Positions 1 to 9,471 of a DNA stretch of 16,509 bases are shown one piece after another. Numbering within the stretch: position 1 is the first letter of the stretch; the number at the start of each line of letters is the position of its first letter. The translations under genes and the position numbers were made by a program. The stretch comes from Candidatus Caccovivens faecavium (GTDB lineage Bacteria > Bacillota > Clostridia > Christensenellales > UBA1242). The notes beneath the pieces were generated by a model. That model did no database searches. It saw nothing but the letters and a program-made list of their open reading frames with translations, and had not been told where the DNA came from. Location of the stretch: the NCBI GenBank assembly GCA_018715545.1, contig DVLK01000046.1, positions 1-16,509 of the forward strand, in the 5' to 3' direction.

Positions 1-49
1 ATATGTATTAAATATTAATATATATTTATAATAAATTTATCTATTTATT

Positions 50-94
50 TTGAAATATTTTTAGAGTGTGCTAAAATTATCTTAATAAGAGAGG
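50..94 (+). promoter_or_regulatory. Extended -10 promoter and RBS of the giant surface protein gene
   Basis: A TTGAAA box (50-55) lies 16 nt before TAAAAT (72-77), which is preceded directly by TGC, an extended -10 element. Transcription would start near 84, leaving a leader of only about 15 nt. That leader is almost entirely the Shine-Dalgarno sequence AGAGAGG (88-94), five bases before the ATG at 100. Positions 1-49 are nearly pure A/T and could act as an UP element. I see no operator or attenuator, so expression looks set by the promoter itself. These are visual matches to sigma-70/SigA consensus, not tested. Confidence 0.65.
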
Positions 95-99
95 TGTTT

Positions 100-3000
100 A
101 TGAAAACTTTAAAATCTTTTATGCTTGTGCTTGTTTCCACATGTTTTTTAATTTGTGGTATTCTTCTTTTTTCACCAAAGAAAGATGACATAGCTCATGC
201 TGAAACTAATATAGTTGATAACATAGACAACGATGTGCAAGATTATGTTGGAATTGAAGTCGAAAAAGGGGATGCCGTTTCTGAATCACTAATTTCGGAT
301 GATATCTTCCTATATGACGGAAATAACTCTTTAAGCGTCTATCTTAAAACTAATGGCGAAACGGTTAACCCTAACGGTGGACAAATCTATGACTATGTTT
401 ATTATCCAGACGAAGATAATCTCTCTATGTTTTACTTTTATCGAATAAATGGTGTCAATCTAAGCATCAACGGAGTGGAACAAAGTTTAGAGCAAGAGAC
501 TTATAAATTCAACCCTCCTTCAAATCTCACCTTTGAAAATTTGCCTGATGTTATTCCGGAAAACTTTAAAATAAAATTTGGAAACACCTCTGACACCAAC
601 ACCTTTAAGATTACAGATGATAGTGGTAACTTAATTGAAGGCTTATACACCTTGCAAGTGGAAATAGATTTATGGCAAGCGCTTGACGGTAGAAGTGACC
701 AACAAGAATCTGTCTTTGACAACAAAACTGACGAAACCTTAACCTATTCTTTCTTTGTCTTAAAGGAAAATTCCTATATCGTAAACCAAAGACCTGTGTT
801 TACGCAAAACAACTTTGACAGCACAACCACCATCTCTACAACAGTGAATCCAAACTATGGCAATTATCTTTACAGTAACTATTCATACGCTGGAAATAAA
901 ATTGCAAGCCTAACATATGACCAAACAAAATATGATGTTGCAATCACAAAAGAGCTAAACTCTACATATCAATTCGCCACACTTTCATATATCGCTGAAA
1001 ATGACAATGGCGAAACAAGTGGCTATACCTTAGAGGGCGACAATATCATTCGCTATCAAAAAAATGGCTCACGCACAACAATATACTTCTATGACATTGG
1101 AAATTACTCAGTTTCCTTTGAAGCCGTTGCCACTTTCTCAACCGCTTCAAATGTCTATAACAAATATTCGCTTTCCGATCTCGCCGATATAACCAAAGAC
1201 ATCATGGTGTATGTTTATGGCTATCAAGCAACTCACATAGACTATGACAACAATCGCAACTTTGTGGAATTTAAAACTTTCGAAAATTCTAGCGGTGCTT
1301 TTGACGGTTCTTATTACCACAGCGCAGATATCACGGCAGACTTCCTCGCCTCAGAACCTAGCTTTGGACAAAATACTTCAAGCTCTGATACAACAGGAAG
1401 CGAAACTTTTGTATATACAAATATTTTAAATTATCTCAACCAACAAGATGAAAATAACAGTTATTTAATCACTCCTGAAACCACAAATCAGGCTCTTGTT
1501 CGCTTTAACTTGAATGCCACTGCCTTGCTCAGCGGGAATGTAAGGTCATATGTATATTCAACAACTGCACTTCCTGGATACCAACCTTTAACAGGCTCAA
1601 ACCTTCAAGGTCAAGATCTATATTATACAACCTATAATGGCGGTTCAATAAGTGACGCAGGAACATATATCTTCATACTTGCATACACCTTTGACCAATT
1701 CTACACAACCAATGCTCAAAGAGATTCTAGCACAATTTTTTATCAAGTGTTCTTCTTTAAGATTGACACCAACCCTCCTTCAATTGACCTTAAAAATGAA
1801 AGCGGAGAAACCATATATTCCGACACATATACAAATGAAAGCGTGACGATTTCCAACCCTAATGTAAATAATGTTCATGACAAGGATGTCACCGTTCAAA
1901 TCTATGCTTATGACTATGTAAACAATCAATATCTATCTAAGTATGGCGGAAGATATGGCGTTGACATGCGCTCTTTAAATAATAATTCTGACACTCTACA
2001 ACTTACAGAAAATGCTCACTTTACAATAAGGCTTTACTACACCAACGAAATAAACGACACAAACATAGATATTGTAAACAATAGAATAATCAAACAGTTC
2101 TATTTCACAATTGATAAAATCGCAATAGATAATGTTTCCGCTAGGAATGTTTCGTTGATTTCAGGTTCTTCAAGATATAACATTCTTCGCGGTGTGGAGG
2201 GAATTTCCACAAATCAAGATATCATCGTGTCTTGGTCAGATAAAGCAAGCTCAGCTGAAACCTTTGCTTATTACAGATATTTTCCAATAAATGCCACTAC
2301 CTTCTATCAGGAAGGATTGAACACCTCCAACATCTTGCAAGAATTTTTAAATGGAACTATGGGCGTGTCATATATGCCAATCAACTACTCAATTGACCTA
2401 TCAAGTGATGGAAAATGGACAAGATACGCTGGAAACACAAATGGACAAACTTCCACAGTCACCAGCCAATATGTTCTATCTGAAACAGGTATGTATGTCT
2501 TTGATGTCTATGATGTTGCAGGCAACCATTCAGTACAAATCTTCATCATAGATGATACCGCACCTATGTTTGCTTTACAAACAGGAAGTGAATATTCCCT
2601 AATACCGTCCTATCATTACATATCTGAGGCTTCCACTCTTTACTGGGGAGATTATAAAACTATCGCTATTGATGATGTAAATGGGGCAATTAATTTTAGA
2701 AATATTATAAATATAGACAATGTAACAGAAGCAAATGCCAACTATGCTATATATAAAGATTATAACGGCAATATATCTCTTGATATATACAAAGCATTTT
2801 ACAATTTGCTTTATCGAAACAATTATATACAATACATCAACTGCTCCGCTCTTACAGCCCCAACGAATAGAGCTTATTTGACTTTTGAAATAGACGACCT
2901 TGTATATGAAACGCCAATTGGAAGCAATAAATACGCGCAAGCAACTGGCAAAAATTCGATAAGCTTAAATGATGACCGTGAATATACCTATCGTATTCTT

Positions 3001-6000
3001 ATAAGGGATGAAAGTAACACCACATACGATTATGCATCTAGCACCACCGCACTAATACAATACACAAATTATTATAGCGCAAGACAAAACATAATCGTCA
3101 GCCATGATACATCAGAGTTTAGACTTTTCTATGAAGAAACAAATAATCAAGGTGAAGAAGAAAATGTATATCTATCTAGCAACCTAATGGTAACAAGCGA
3201 TGATGGTGACACACTAACCACATATCTTTCCCCGATTAATGTCAACAAACTTATATATGTTTCCTTTATTCCAACGGTAGCGGAAGAAACAACAGTTCAA
3301 ATAGACAGCGTGAGAGTTGATTATTATGCCTATGTTGATAAACAGGTAGAAATTAATGGAACAACATACTATTATAGAGAACTAAGCGATGAACGCACTT
3401 CGACAACCGAACTATATAACTACTCAGAAGGACAATCAACCGAAACAAACATTGAAGAGCTATTTAGTAATAATGAAGGTGTTACAAATGAGGGAATGTA
3501 TATAATCACAAGAACCTACAACACTGAGGTTACACCTACATTAAACGAACAAGATTATATAACGAGAAAGTATGTGCTCTATGTAGATAGAAATGAGGTT
3601 ATCTCCTCTCCTGTAACAAGAGGCGAAGGAAACTCATCACATTCTGAAAGCTTAGTTGGTGGAGAAATATTTATTGGTATGTATGACAGCGGAGATAACA
3701 CCGACCTTGTAATAACTTTCCCTGACAGTCCAGACGGAAATTTAAACAGCACAACCCTTTATGATAGTAATGAAAACTCCATACTAAGCACAAACAAATT
3801 ACCTCTCAGAGTTTATGTTCCAACCTACAAATATACAATGTATGCTCAAAAAGTGCCAAAGCAAGTTCCTGCTTTTGATGAACAAGGCAATCCTATCATG
3901 GAAGATGGCGTGCAAACAACAGTGCCTAGCGAAACAGAATACTATTATGAAGTAATTTACAATTCTGACAACCAAAATGCCTATTATGACTTAAATGCAT
4001 TGGAGAGCGACTTAGACACGACTGATTTGATTACTGATGAGGAAGGTAATGTTTATATCGAAGAATATCTCTTATTTGCTGAAATTTACAGAAATCCAAC
4101 GGATGGAATTAATATTCCAATTTATCGAACAACCAAGACCTTTAATGACCCAAATCCAACAAATGCTGACAGTGAAAATGGATTTTTAACCTTCTACGAC
4201 AGTAATGGAAATCCTCTCACCGCCCTAACAGAAGAAGGTACTTATCGAGTTGTTATCTATCAAGGTTACAGAAGTGATAGTTCATTTAGACAACTTGCTA
4301 CCTTTACATTCAATATAGAAAACACCTCTCCTAACTATGAGGCTAGAACAACTCAAAGAGGTAGAACGCTCAACTCAACAACAGAGAACGGAATGACCGT
4401 TTATCACACAAATCAAAACAATATACAACTTATTTGGAGCAAACCGCGTGACAGTTACACTGCTGAGATAGACACCGACAATTTTAAGGTATCTGTAAAT
4501 GGTGGTGAAGTAGTGACAATGAATATGACTGAGTTATTCGTAAGCAGTGGCGAATCACAAAATTCCTTCTATGGCAACTTAAATTTAAATAGATTAGGAG
4601 TAACAAGTCACAACAATTACATTGATATAACAATGCAATATAAAAATCACAATGACGAATACTATGACACAATAACAAAGCGAATACTACTCGACCGAGA
4701 AGCTCCTTACACAAACATAGATGGACTTGTAAATAATGTTATAGATAATTTCTACATAGAAGATTTCTTGACTTATGAAGATTTTAGAGTGAAAGAAAAT
4801 ATCAATGGCGATATAGTCACAAGTAGCACAGAAACCTCCTATAACACCAGCACAATATCTGGCACATTTAGATACTACTCCTTTGCAGTTGAAAGTTCTT
4901 ATCTTAACACTTTAAAAGCCACCTCTCAAACTGAAAGTTATAATATCTACTACCGAGAAGTGAATGGTAAATATGAAGATGGATACAGCGAAACAACGCC
5001 TGAAACCTTCCTTGAAAGTAATTTTGATTTGATTTCGACACTAAATTCTTTTACAAGTGACACATACTATGAAATCGTAGAAAGCGATTTGGCTGGAAAC
5101 TTGACCATATACACCATCTTTGTCGTAGATTATAGCACAGCGAATGATAGTTATGCTTTAATTGAATACACACAAGGTGGAACGGAATACACATTCAGTA
5201 AGTCGGATTATATTTTAACGAAACAATCAGCCCATAATGCACTACTAAGCGTATATGCAAAACCAGGATTAGTTCTCACTGACTTTAACTACTTTGGCAA
5301 CACTTGGATCAATTTCCGCGTTGACAAATATGTTAATGAAGTTCTTGTAACAAACTACTATCTAGCTTCTCCATGGCTAGCAGAAGGAAAGGTATATCAA
5401 ATTGTTGGAACAGCAAATAATTCATTGTCCTTGCAAGAAGTTGATATTGATGAATTAATTGACGGTAGCAAAGATACAAGGCTAAAAGACAGCATAACAG
5501 TCTATGACACAACAAGGGGAACAACTGAAAGCTTCTATTTTAACACTAGAAATTCTGCTCTTTCTGCGTCCATGTCAAATAATTCCGAAAGAGAATACAT
5601 TTCCATTTCTCAACCTTCTGACAGTGCAATTGAAAGCACAGTGACTGCGCAGACATTTTTAACTTATATCAAGATTTACACACCAGCTATAACAGGTGTT
5701 ACAACCGAAGAAGTTTATTATGAAGCATCCAATCCGCTTGGGTATGCAAATGGATTTTTAAGTAATGCAAATGTCACAGTGGCAACTAGTGGAAATATAA
5801 TAACCTTTGAACTCATTGTGCGCAACCTCGCCCGTGACACAAGAATTATCTATGAATTTACCGACAACTATGGAAATAGTTACAGCGAAATTCATCTTTA
5901 TCAAGAAACCACAGGTTACCAAGAGGTAGATAGCAATAATATTCTATATTCCTTCTACGATAAAAGAGATAATAACTTGACATATATCACAGAAGATGGC

Positions 6001-8406
6001 TTCGCTTACACATACAATGAGAGAAAGTACAGAATTGAAATATATGAAGCAAATAATTATGAACTTAATAATGGTTATACACAATTAATTGAATCTGACT
6101 TAATGAGCGATACTGCTACGACATCCATTAGACTTGTTAAAAATATTTCAGGTTCTGTAATTAGAAATACTTTTAATATAAGAGATACTAGTTCAAAGTA
6201 TAACTACAAATATAGAATTGATGTGTATGATGCCTACGCCACTGCCGTTGAAGGAGAAGAATTAACTCCAATTAAGACAGTTTACTTCATTTTAAATGAC
6301 CAAATCAGCACACCTAACACAGACCAAACTCTAACAACTGAAGAAAGGCAATTTTATTTGACAACCAATGGCAGCAATGTTACACAAGCAGTGCTTGGCT
6401 TAAATGGAGCTACAAAAGTAGATTTCTATTCAAGAGTGACATTAATGTATGGTGAAACCTCTGAAAACTTCTTGCCAATCAAATATTATATAAGCACAGA
6501 TAATGTAAACTTTGAGGAAATTGCAAGCGGAACAATCATATCTTGTCCTGAGGAAGAAAGCTCAGTAACATACTATTTAAAAGTTTGGTATGATTTAGAT
6601 TATATTATGGAACATGATTACTACAATCAGCTTTCAAATAGCGAATACATTTTTGAGATAGTGCCAACAAATCGTATTTACTCCTTCACACTTTCATCTA
6701 CGCTACAATCCGCATTTTATGTTGAATTAATTGATGAAAATGGAGAAACGCGTGTGATTAATCGCTCTGGAAGTACTTATACCTCACCTGATGGCTCATA
6801 CCAAAACCCAAATCACTATATTGTAAATATCAACTATATAGATAGAAATTCAAGACTAAGAATTGTCACAAACACTGAACAGTATGTTTACGAAATACCA
6901 GAGGATCAAACTCATTACACCGATGCCGACAATGTCAGAACATACATCTATCATATTTCAAACTTACAGTATATCACTGGAAATAACAATATCAACAATA
7001 TACCTAAATTTGACACTCGCATCGCAATCACATTTATTGAACCAACTGACAGTATTGTGGAAGGCTTCTATTCCTACAACTCCTCGGGCAACATCGACAC
7101 CAATCAAAATCTAATTTCAAGATCCACTTTTGAATATATCGTTCCTGACACATCTTCACTAAGCGAATTAAAAATCGAATGGTCAAAATATTATGCGATA
7201 AAGGAAAATACGATAGATATTAAAATAACTAAAAACGGTATTGAGCTTTCTCCTACCATTTATAGTGAAAAGATTGGAAACAACGAATATTATTATACTT
7301 ATATCACTCGTTCAGGTAGTTATAGAATTAACTTTGTTGATAAAGCAGGAAATAGCCAAACATTTAGTAAAGGTACAACATCTCAGGCAAGCGAATTTAC
7401 TCTTGTATTCTTAAAAGATATTCCTTTCACTTTAAGCTATATCAACCCAGAAACACAAGAAGTAGTAACGACTGAGCCTGTCAATGAGGCAACCTATAAC
7501 GGAGAAGTGACATTGACAATCGACACCAACCTTACAAGCTATTATACCGAAGCAGGTGTTTCCATTGAAGTGACAAGAAATAATGTAGCATATACAGGCT
7601 ACACTTACAACAATCGTGAAAGATCTTATACATTCTCTTCACCTGGCTATTATAAGGTAAAATTCTCAGCAATATCAAATAGAGATAATCAAGCCATCCA
7701 ATCCTTGGAATACTCCTTTACAATACTAAATCCGAACGAATATCGCTATTCTTACATCCTAAATCAATATTCTAATTACTATATTGAAAAGGTTGTGAAA
7801 GATGGCGTAGATGTGACAGATACATTCTTAAATACCTTAGATTTACGCACTATAATTGTCAATCAAAGAGAATATTTAGCGGAACTTGCGCTTTCATATC
7901 TTGATGAAAAGACAGGCGTTGGCGTGTATGACATTACAGTTAATAGCAATGAAAAAATGTATCAAAGTGACAACACTCAAACAAGCTGGACTTACCGTGT
8001 TATTATTGAAGTTGGAACAGCGGATCTAATCTTCTCAAATGTAAGTGCGGGTTCAACAACTAAATCAACTATCAACCTCACATTTAACACTACAAATGTC
8101 TATAACGAGTTTGGAAACAGTTTCTTACAAGTGGTATATTACAATGATAACGGCGCTAAAATTATAGATTATTCCTATGAAATAAACGCAAATTCAACAG
8201 GAGTTCAAACTTATAACATAACTGATGCAAACACTTACTTCGTTCAGCTTGTTTCTCCTAGCGGTATTCTCCTATATAGCTACAAAGTTATCAAAGAGGA
8301 CCCGTTCAACGCCGCAACAATCATCGCAATTGTAGTTTCAATTGTAGTTGTAATAGGAGTAATTGTCCTTGTAATCTTGCTTAGAAAGAGAATTAAGGTT
8401 AAATAA
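100..8406 (+). CDS. Giant secreted Ig-like repeat surface protein, C-terminally membrane-anchored
   Basis: This is a 2768-residue cell-surface protein, probably an adhesin or stalk-like protein; I cannot name its ligand. The ATG at 100 is preferred over the in-frame GTG at 94 because the GTG lies inside the Shine-Dalgarno sequence. Residues 1-34 form a signal peptide (hydrophobic core about 7-24, likely cleavage after Ala-His-Ala at 32-34). The body is rich in Tyr, Asn, Ser and Thr and has only two cysteines after the signal peptide (915 and 2149). Recurrent signatures suggest a long string of Ig-like beta-sandwich units: D-x-A-G-N or similar at 805-809, 1663-1667, 1922-1926 and 2414-2418, and D-x-x-P at 556-559, 819-822 and 1532-1536. 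Residues about 2738-2761 are a transmembrane helix followed by the basic tail RKRIKVK. There is no LPxTG, so it should stay as a type I membrane protein rather than be linked to the wall by sortase. The gene is monocistronic. Confidence 0.85.
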   Translation: MKTLKSFMLVLVSTCFLICGILLFSPKKDDIAHAETNIVDNIDNDVQDYVGIEVEKGDAVSESLISDDIFLYDGNNSLSVYLKTNGETVNPNGGQIYDYVYYPDEDNLSMFYFYRINGVNLSINGVEQSLEQETYKFNPPSNLTFENLPDVIPENFKIKFGNTSDTNTFKITDDSGNLIEGLYTLQVEIDLWQALDGRSDQQESVFDNKTDETLTYSFFVLKENSYIVNQRPVFTQNNFDSTTTISTTVNPNYGNYLYSNYSYAGNKIASLTYDQTKYDVAITKELNSTYQFATLSYIAENDNGETSGYTLEGDNIIRYQKNGSRTTIYFYDIGNYSVSFEAVATFSTASNVYNKYSLSDLADITKDIMVYVYGYQATHIDYDNNRNFVEFKTFENSSGAFDGSYYHSADITADFLASEPSFGQNTSSSDTTGSETFVYTNILNYLNQQDENNSYLITPETTNQALVRFNLNATALLSGNVRSYVYSTTALPGYQPLTGSNLQGQDLYYTTYNGGSISDAGTYIFILAYTFDQFYTTNAQRDSSTIFYQVFFFKIDTNPPSIDLKNESGETIYSDTYTNESVTISNPNVNNVHDKDVTVQIYAYDYVNNQYLSKYGGRYGVDMRSLNNNSDTLQLTENAHFTIRLYYTNEINDTNIDIVNNRIIKQFYFTIDKIAIDNVSARNVSLISGSSRYNILRGVEGISTNQDIIVSWSDKASSAETFAYYRYFPINATTFYQEGLNTSNILQEFLNGTMGVSYMPINYSIDLSSDGKWTRYAGNTNGQTSTVTSQYVLSETGMYVFDVYDVAGNHSVQIFIIDDTAPMFALQTGSEYSLIPSYHYISEASTLYWGDYKTIAIDDVNGAINFRNIINIDNVTEANANYAIYKDYNGNISLDIYKAFYNLLYRNNYIQYINCSALTAPTNRAYLTFEIDDLVYETPIGSNKYAQATGKNSISLNDDREYTYRILIRDESNTTYDYASSTTALIQYTNYYSARQNIIVSHDTSEFRLFYEETNNQGEEENVYLSSNLMVTSDDGDTLTTYLSPINVNKLIYVSFIPTVAEETTVQIDSVRVDYYAYVDKQVEINGTTYYYRELSDERTSTTELYNYSEGQSTETNIEELFSNNEGVTNEGMYIITRTYNTEVTPTLNEQDYITRKYVLYVDRNEVISSPVTRGEGNSSHSESLVGGEIFIGMYDSGDNTDLVITFPDSPDGNLNSTTLYDSNENSILSTNKLPLRVYVPTYKYTMYAQKVPKQVPAFDEQGNPIMEDGVQTTVPSETEYYYEVIYNSDNQNAYYDLNALESDLDTTDLITDEEGNVYIEEYLLFAEIYRNPTDGINIPIYRTTKTFNDPNPTNADSENGFLTFYDSNGNPLTALTEEGTYRVVIYQGYRSDSSFRQLATFTFNIENTSPNYEARTTQRGRTLNSTTENGMTVYHTNQNNIQLIWSKPRDSYTAEIDTDNFKVSVNGGEVVTMNMTELFVSSGESQNSFYGNLNLNRLGVTSHNNYIDITMQYKNHNDEYYDTITKRILLDREAPYTNIDGLVNNVIDNFYIEDFLTYEDFRVKENINGDIVTSSTETSYNTSTISGTFRYYSFAVESSYLNTLKATSQTESYNIYYREVNGKYEDGYSETTPETFLESNFDLISTLNSFTSDTYYEIVESDLAGNLTIYTIFVVDYSTANDSYALIEYTQGGTEYTFSKSDYILTKQSAHNALLSVYAKPGLVLTDFNYFGNTWINFRVDKYVNEVLVTNYYLASPWLAEGKVYQIVGTANNSLSLQEVDIDELIDGSKDTRLKDSITVYDTTRGTTESFYFNTRNSALSASMSNNSEREYISISQPSDSAIESTVTAQTFLTYIKIYTPAITGVTTEEVYYEASNPLGYANGFLSNANVTVATSGNIITFELIVRNLARDTRIIYEFTDNYGNSYSEIHLYQETTGYQEVDSNNILYSFYDKRDNNLTYITEDGFAYTYNERKYRIEIYEANNYELNNGYTQLIESDLMSDTATTSIRLVKNISGSVIRNTFNIRDTSSKYNYKYRIDVYDAYATAVEGEELTPIKTVYFILNDQISTPNTDQTLTTEERQFYLTTNGSNVTQAVLGLNGATKVDFYSRVTLMYGETSENFLPIKYYISTDNVNFEEIASGTIISCPEEESSVTYYLKVWYDLDYIMEHDYYNQLSNSEYIFEIVPTNRIYSFTLSSTLQSAFYVELIDENGETRVINRSGSTYTSPDGSYQNPNHYIVNINYIDRNSRLRIVTNTEQYVYEIPEDQTHYTDADNVRTYIYHISNLQYITGNNNINNIPKFDTRIAITFIEPTDSIVEGFYSYNSSGNIDTNQNLISRSTFEYIVPDTSSLSELKIEWSKYYAIKENTIDIKITKNGIELSPTIYSEKIGNNEYYYTYITRSGSYRINFVDKAGNSQTFSKGTTSQASEFTLVFLKDIPFTLSYINPETQEVVTTEPVNEATYNGEVTLTIDTNLTSYYTEAGVSIEVTRNNVAYTGYTYNNRERSYTFSSPGYYKVKFSAISNRDNQAIQSLEYSFTILNPNEYRYSYILNQYSNYYIEKVVKDGVDVTDTFLNTLDLRTIIVNQREYLAELALSYLDEKTGVGVYDITVNSNEKMYQSDNTQTSWTYRVIIEVGTADLIFSNVSAGSTTKSTINLTFNTTNVYNEFGNSFLQVVYYNDNGAKIIDYSYEINANSTGVQTYNITDANTYFVQLVSPSGILLYSYKVIKEDPFNAATIIAIVVSIVVVIGVIVLVILLRKRIKVK

Positions 8407-8522
8407 TTTGATTTATATACAAATAGCTCAAAAGTCAAACCAAAAGCTTTTAAGCGAAACAAAAGTTTATTCAAAATCGCACACTTAAATTAATTTATAA
8501 ACAAGTTTATAAAATAGACACA

Positions 8523-8558
8523 AATAAAAGCATATTGTTAATTCAATATGCTTTTATT
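8523..8558. terminator. Hairpin terminator after the giant surface protein gene
   Basis: A perfect 15-bp stem pairs AATAAAAGCATATTG (8523-8537) with CAATATGCTTTTATT (8544-8558) around a six-base loop. Inside its 3' arm is the T-run CTTTT, so it can act as an intrinsic terminator on the + strand. The A-run in the 5' arm gives the mirror property on the - strand. It lies 116 nt past the stop codon at 8406. The stem is AT-rich and has no separate long U-tract, so efficiency is uncertain. Confidence 0.6.
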
Positions 8559-8787
8559 AAATACATCAAAATAATAGTAATTTCAAAGTAATTACCATAA
8601 TCTTACTTTATACAAAATAAAAAATCACTAGAAAGATTGCAAACTTTTGAAACTAGCAGAAAATTTAGAATTTTGCCAAAGTGACAAAATCCTTTTTTTA
8701 TTTAGCATGCATACTAATATGTTTACTATATTTTCTAAATATTATAGTCATGTTATCATATAGAGAATAAGAAAAAATCAATTTACG

Positions 8788-8817
8788 CTGACTATTATAT
8801 TTTATTTATGTTATAAT
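8788..8817 (+). promoter_or_regulatory. Extended -10 promoter for the orphan 158-residue gene
   Basis: A perfect TATAAT (8812-8817) is preceded by TGT, an extended -10 element. A weaker -35 CTGACT (8788-8793) lies 18 nt upstream. Transcription would start near 8824, giving a leader of about 170 nt before the ATG at 8995. The leader is A-rich and contains a short ORF (8856-8921). I see no strong hairpin or known riboswitch core in it. Confidence 0.6.
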
Positions 8818-8855
8818 TAGATTATAAAATTTTATTTAAATGTTAGAGATTTATT

Positions 8856-8921
8856 ATGAAAAGTTTCAACTATGTAGAATGTTTATATAAAAACAGGAGA
8901 AATTTAAAAAGACTAAAATAA
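8856..8921 (+). CDS. Possible 21-residue leader peptide
   Basis: An ATG at 8856 opens a 21-codon frame ending in TAA, inside the leader of the downstream gene. A weak AGAG (8845-8848) lies seven bases upstream. The peptide begins MKSFNYVEC and ends with a basic stretch (NRRNLKRLK). It has no run of a single regulated amino acid, so classic attenuation is not indicated. It could be a chance ORF or a regulatory upstream ORF. Confidence is low because AT-rich DNA can produce such frames by chance and the ribosome site is poor. Confidence 0.2.
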   Translation: MKSFNYVECLYKNRRNLKRLK

Positions 8922-8994
8922 AGACAAAATAGAACTAAAAAAGGAAATTTGTAAATTTTGGAGTATATGTATATTATCTTTGCTTGGAGGTTTT

Positions 8995-9471
8995 ATGCGA
9001 ATAAAAGACAATCTTAATAATAAGAAAATTAAATATGAATATGTGTCAAAAAAAGGTTATGGATTTGAATTAGATAATCCAATTCAAGTTGCAAAAGTAA
9101 ATGATATATATTGGCTTTTAAAAAATATATATTTGAAAAATTCTTGCGGGAAAATCATTGATTATGACAGACGTTCAATGAAAAGTTCGTTATATAGGGG
9201 TTTAGTAGACAATTTTGAAGTTTTGTTTGAAATTAAAAATGGAAGTGAATTAGAATATAAATTATATGATTTATTTTTTTGCGCATATCCCAAACTTGAA
9301 GATGAAAGAACAGAGACTGGATACATATTAGAAAATTTTAATAAAGGTATTGAAATTCCAAATGAGTTTCAGTTAATAGATAAACAAATAATAAATGAAC
9401 AAAACAAAATAAATTGTAAACTATATATTTTTTTTAATTTTGATTTATTTAACTATGCCTCAACATTATAG
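8995..9471 (+). CDS. Orphan AT-rich hypothetical protein, 158 residues
   Basis: I do not recognise this protein. The ATG at 8995 is chosen because GGAGG (8986-8990) sits four bases upstream; an in-frame TTG at 8980 lies upstream of that site and is not credible. The product is 158 residues, soluble, with no signal peptide or membrane segment. It is lysine- and asparagine-rich at the start (NLNNKKIKYEY), with an aromatic middle (DIYWLLKNIYL, YDLFFCAYP) and Cys near residues 46 and 92. It is visibly poorer in G+C than its neighbours, suggesting recent acquisition or relaxed selection. It has its own promoter and leader. Its last 19 bases overlap the 3' end of the lipoprotein gene on the other strand. 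An intact 158-codon frame with a good RBS argues that it is real. It could be an accessory, phage-derived or immunity-type protein, but nothing in the sequence proves that. Confidence 0.65.
   Translation: MRIKDNLNNKKIKYEYVSKKGYGFELDNPIQVAKVNDIYWLLKNIYLKNSCGKIIDYDRRSMKSSLYRGLVDNFEVLFEIKNGSELEYKLYDLFFCAYPKLEDERTETGYILENFNKGIEIPNEFQLIDKQIINEQNKINCKLYIFFNFDLFNYASTL

Larger units (their letters stand above)
8407..8994. other. Long AT-rich intergenic region with one terminator and one promoter
   Basis: These 588 bases hold no convincing gene except a possible 21-codon leader ORF. The left part carries AAAAGCTTTT (8442-8451), an inverted repeat of nine-base arms (TTTATAAAC at 8494-8502, GTTTATAAA at 8505-8513), and the terminator at 8523-8558. 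The middle (8559-8780) is very AT-rich, with only a small AAAATT-TAG-AATTTT hairpin (8660-8674) and a T-run at 8693-8699; I see no further function in it. The right part carries the promoter, leader and RBS of the gene that starts at 8995. Confidence 0.7.

Noticed and set aside
94..99. GTG at 94 as start of the giant gene
   Set aside because: It overlaps the Shine-Dalgarno sequence AGAGAGG; the ATG at 100 has correct spacing.
2599..2940. 113-codon open frame on the - strand inside the giant gene
   Set aside because: Antisense to a well-supported gene, with no ribosome site or recognisable protein features.
8305..8406. Sortase signal at the C-terminus of the giant protein
   Set aside because: Hydrophobic helix and basic tail are present, but no LPxTG or similar motif precedes them.
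8442..8451. AAAAGCTTTT palindrome as a regulatory site
   Set aside because: Short self-complementary sequence, common in AT-rich DNA, and not near a promoter.
8980..8994. TTG at 8980 as start of the orphan gene
   Set aside because: It precedes the GGAGG that serves the ATG at 8995 and has no ribosome site of its own.
8967..9017. 16-codon frame starting at 8967 after GGAG
   Set aside because: The spacer is only three bases and the frame overlaps the orphan gene start; probably chance.
9407..9450. Inverted repeat AAATAAAT / ATTTATTT as a terminator for the lipoprotein gene
   Set aside because: Only eight A/T pairs with a 28-base loop; too weak and expected by chance here.
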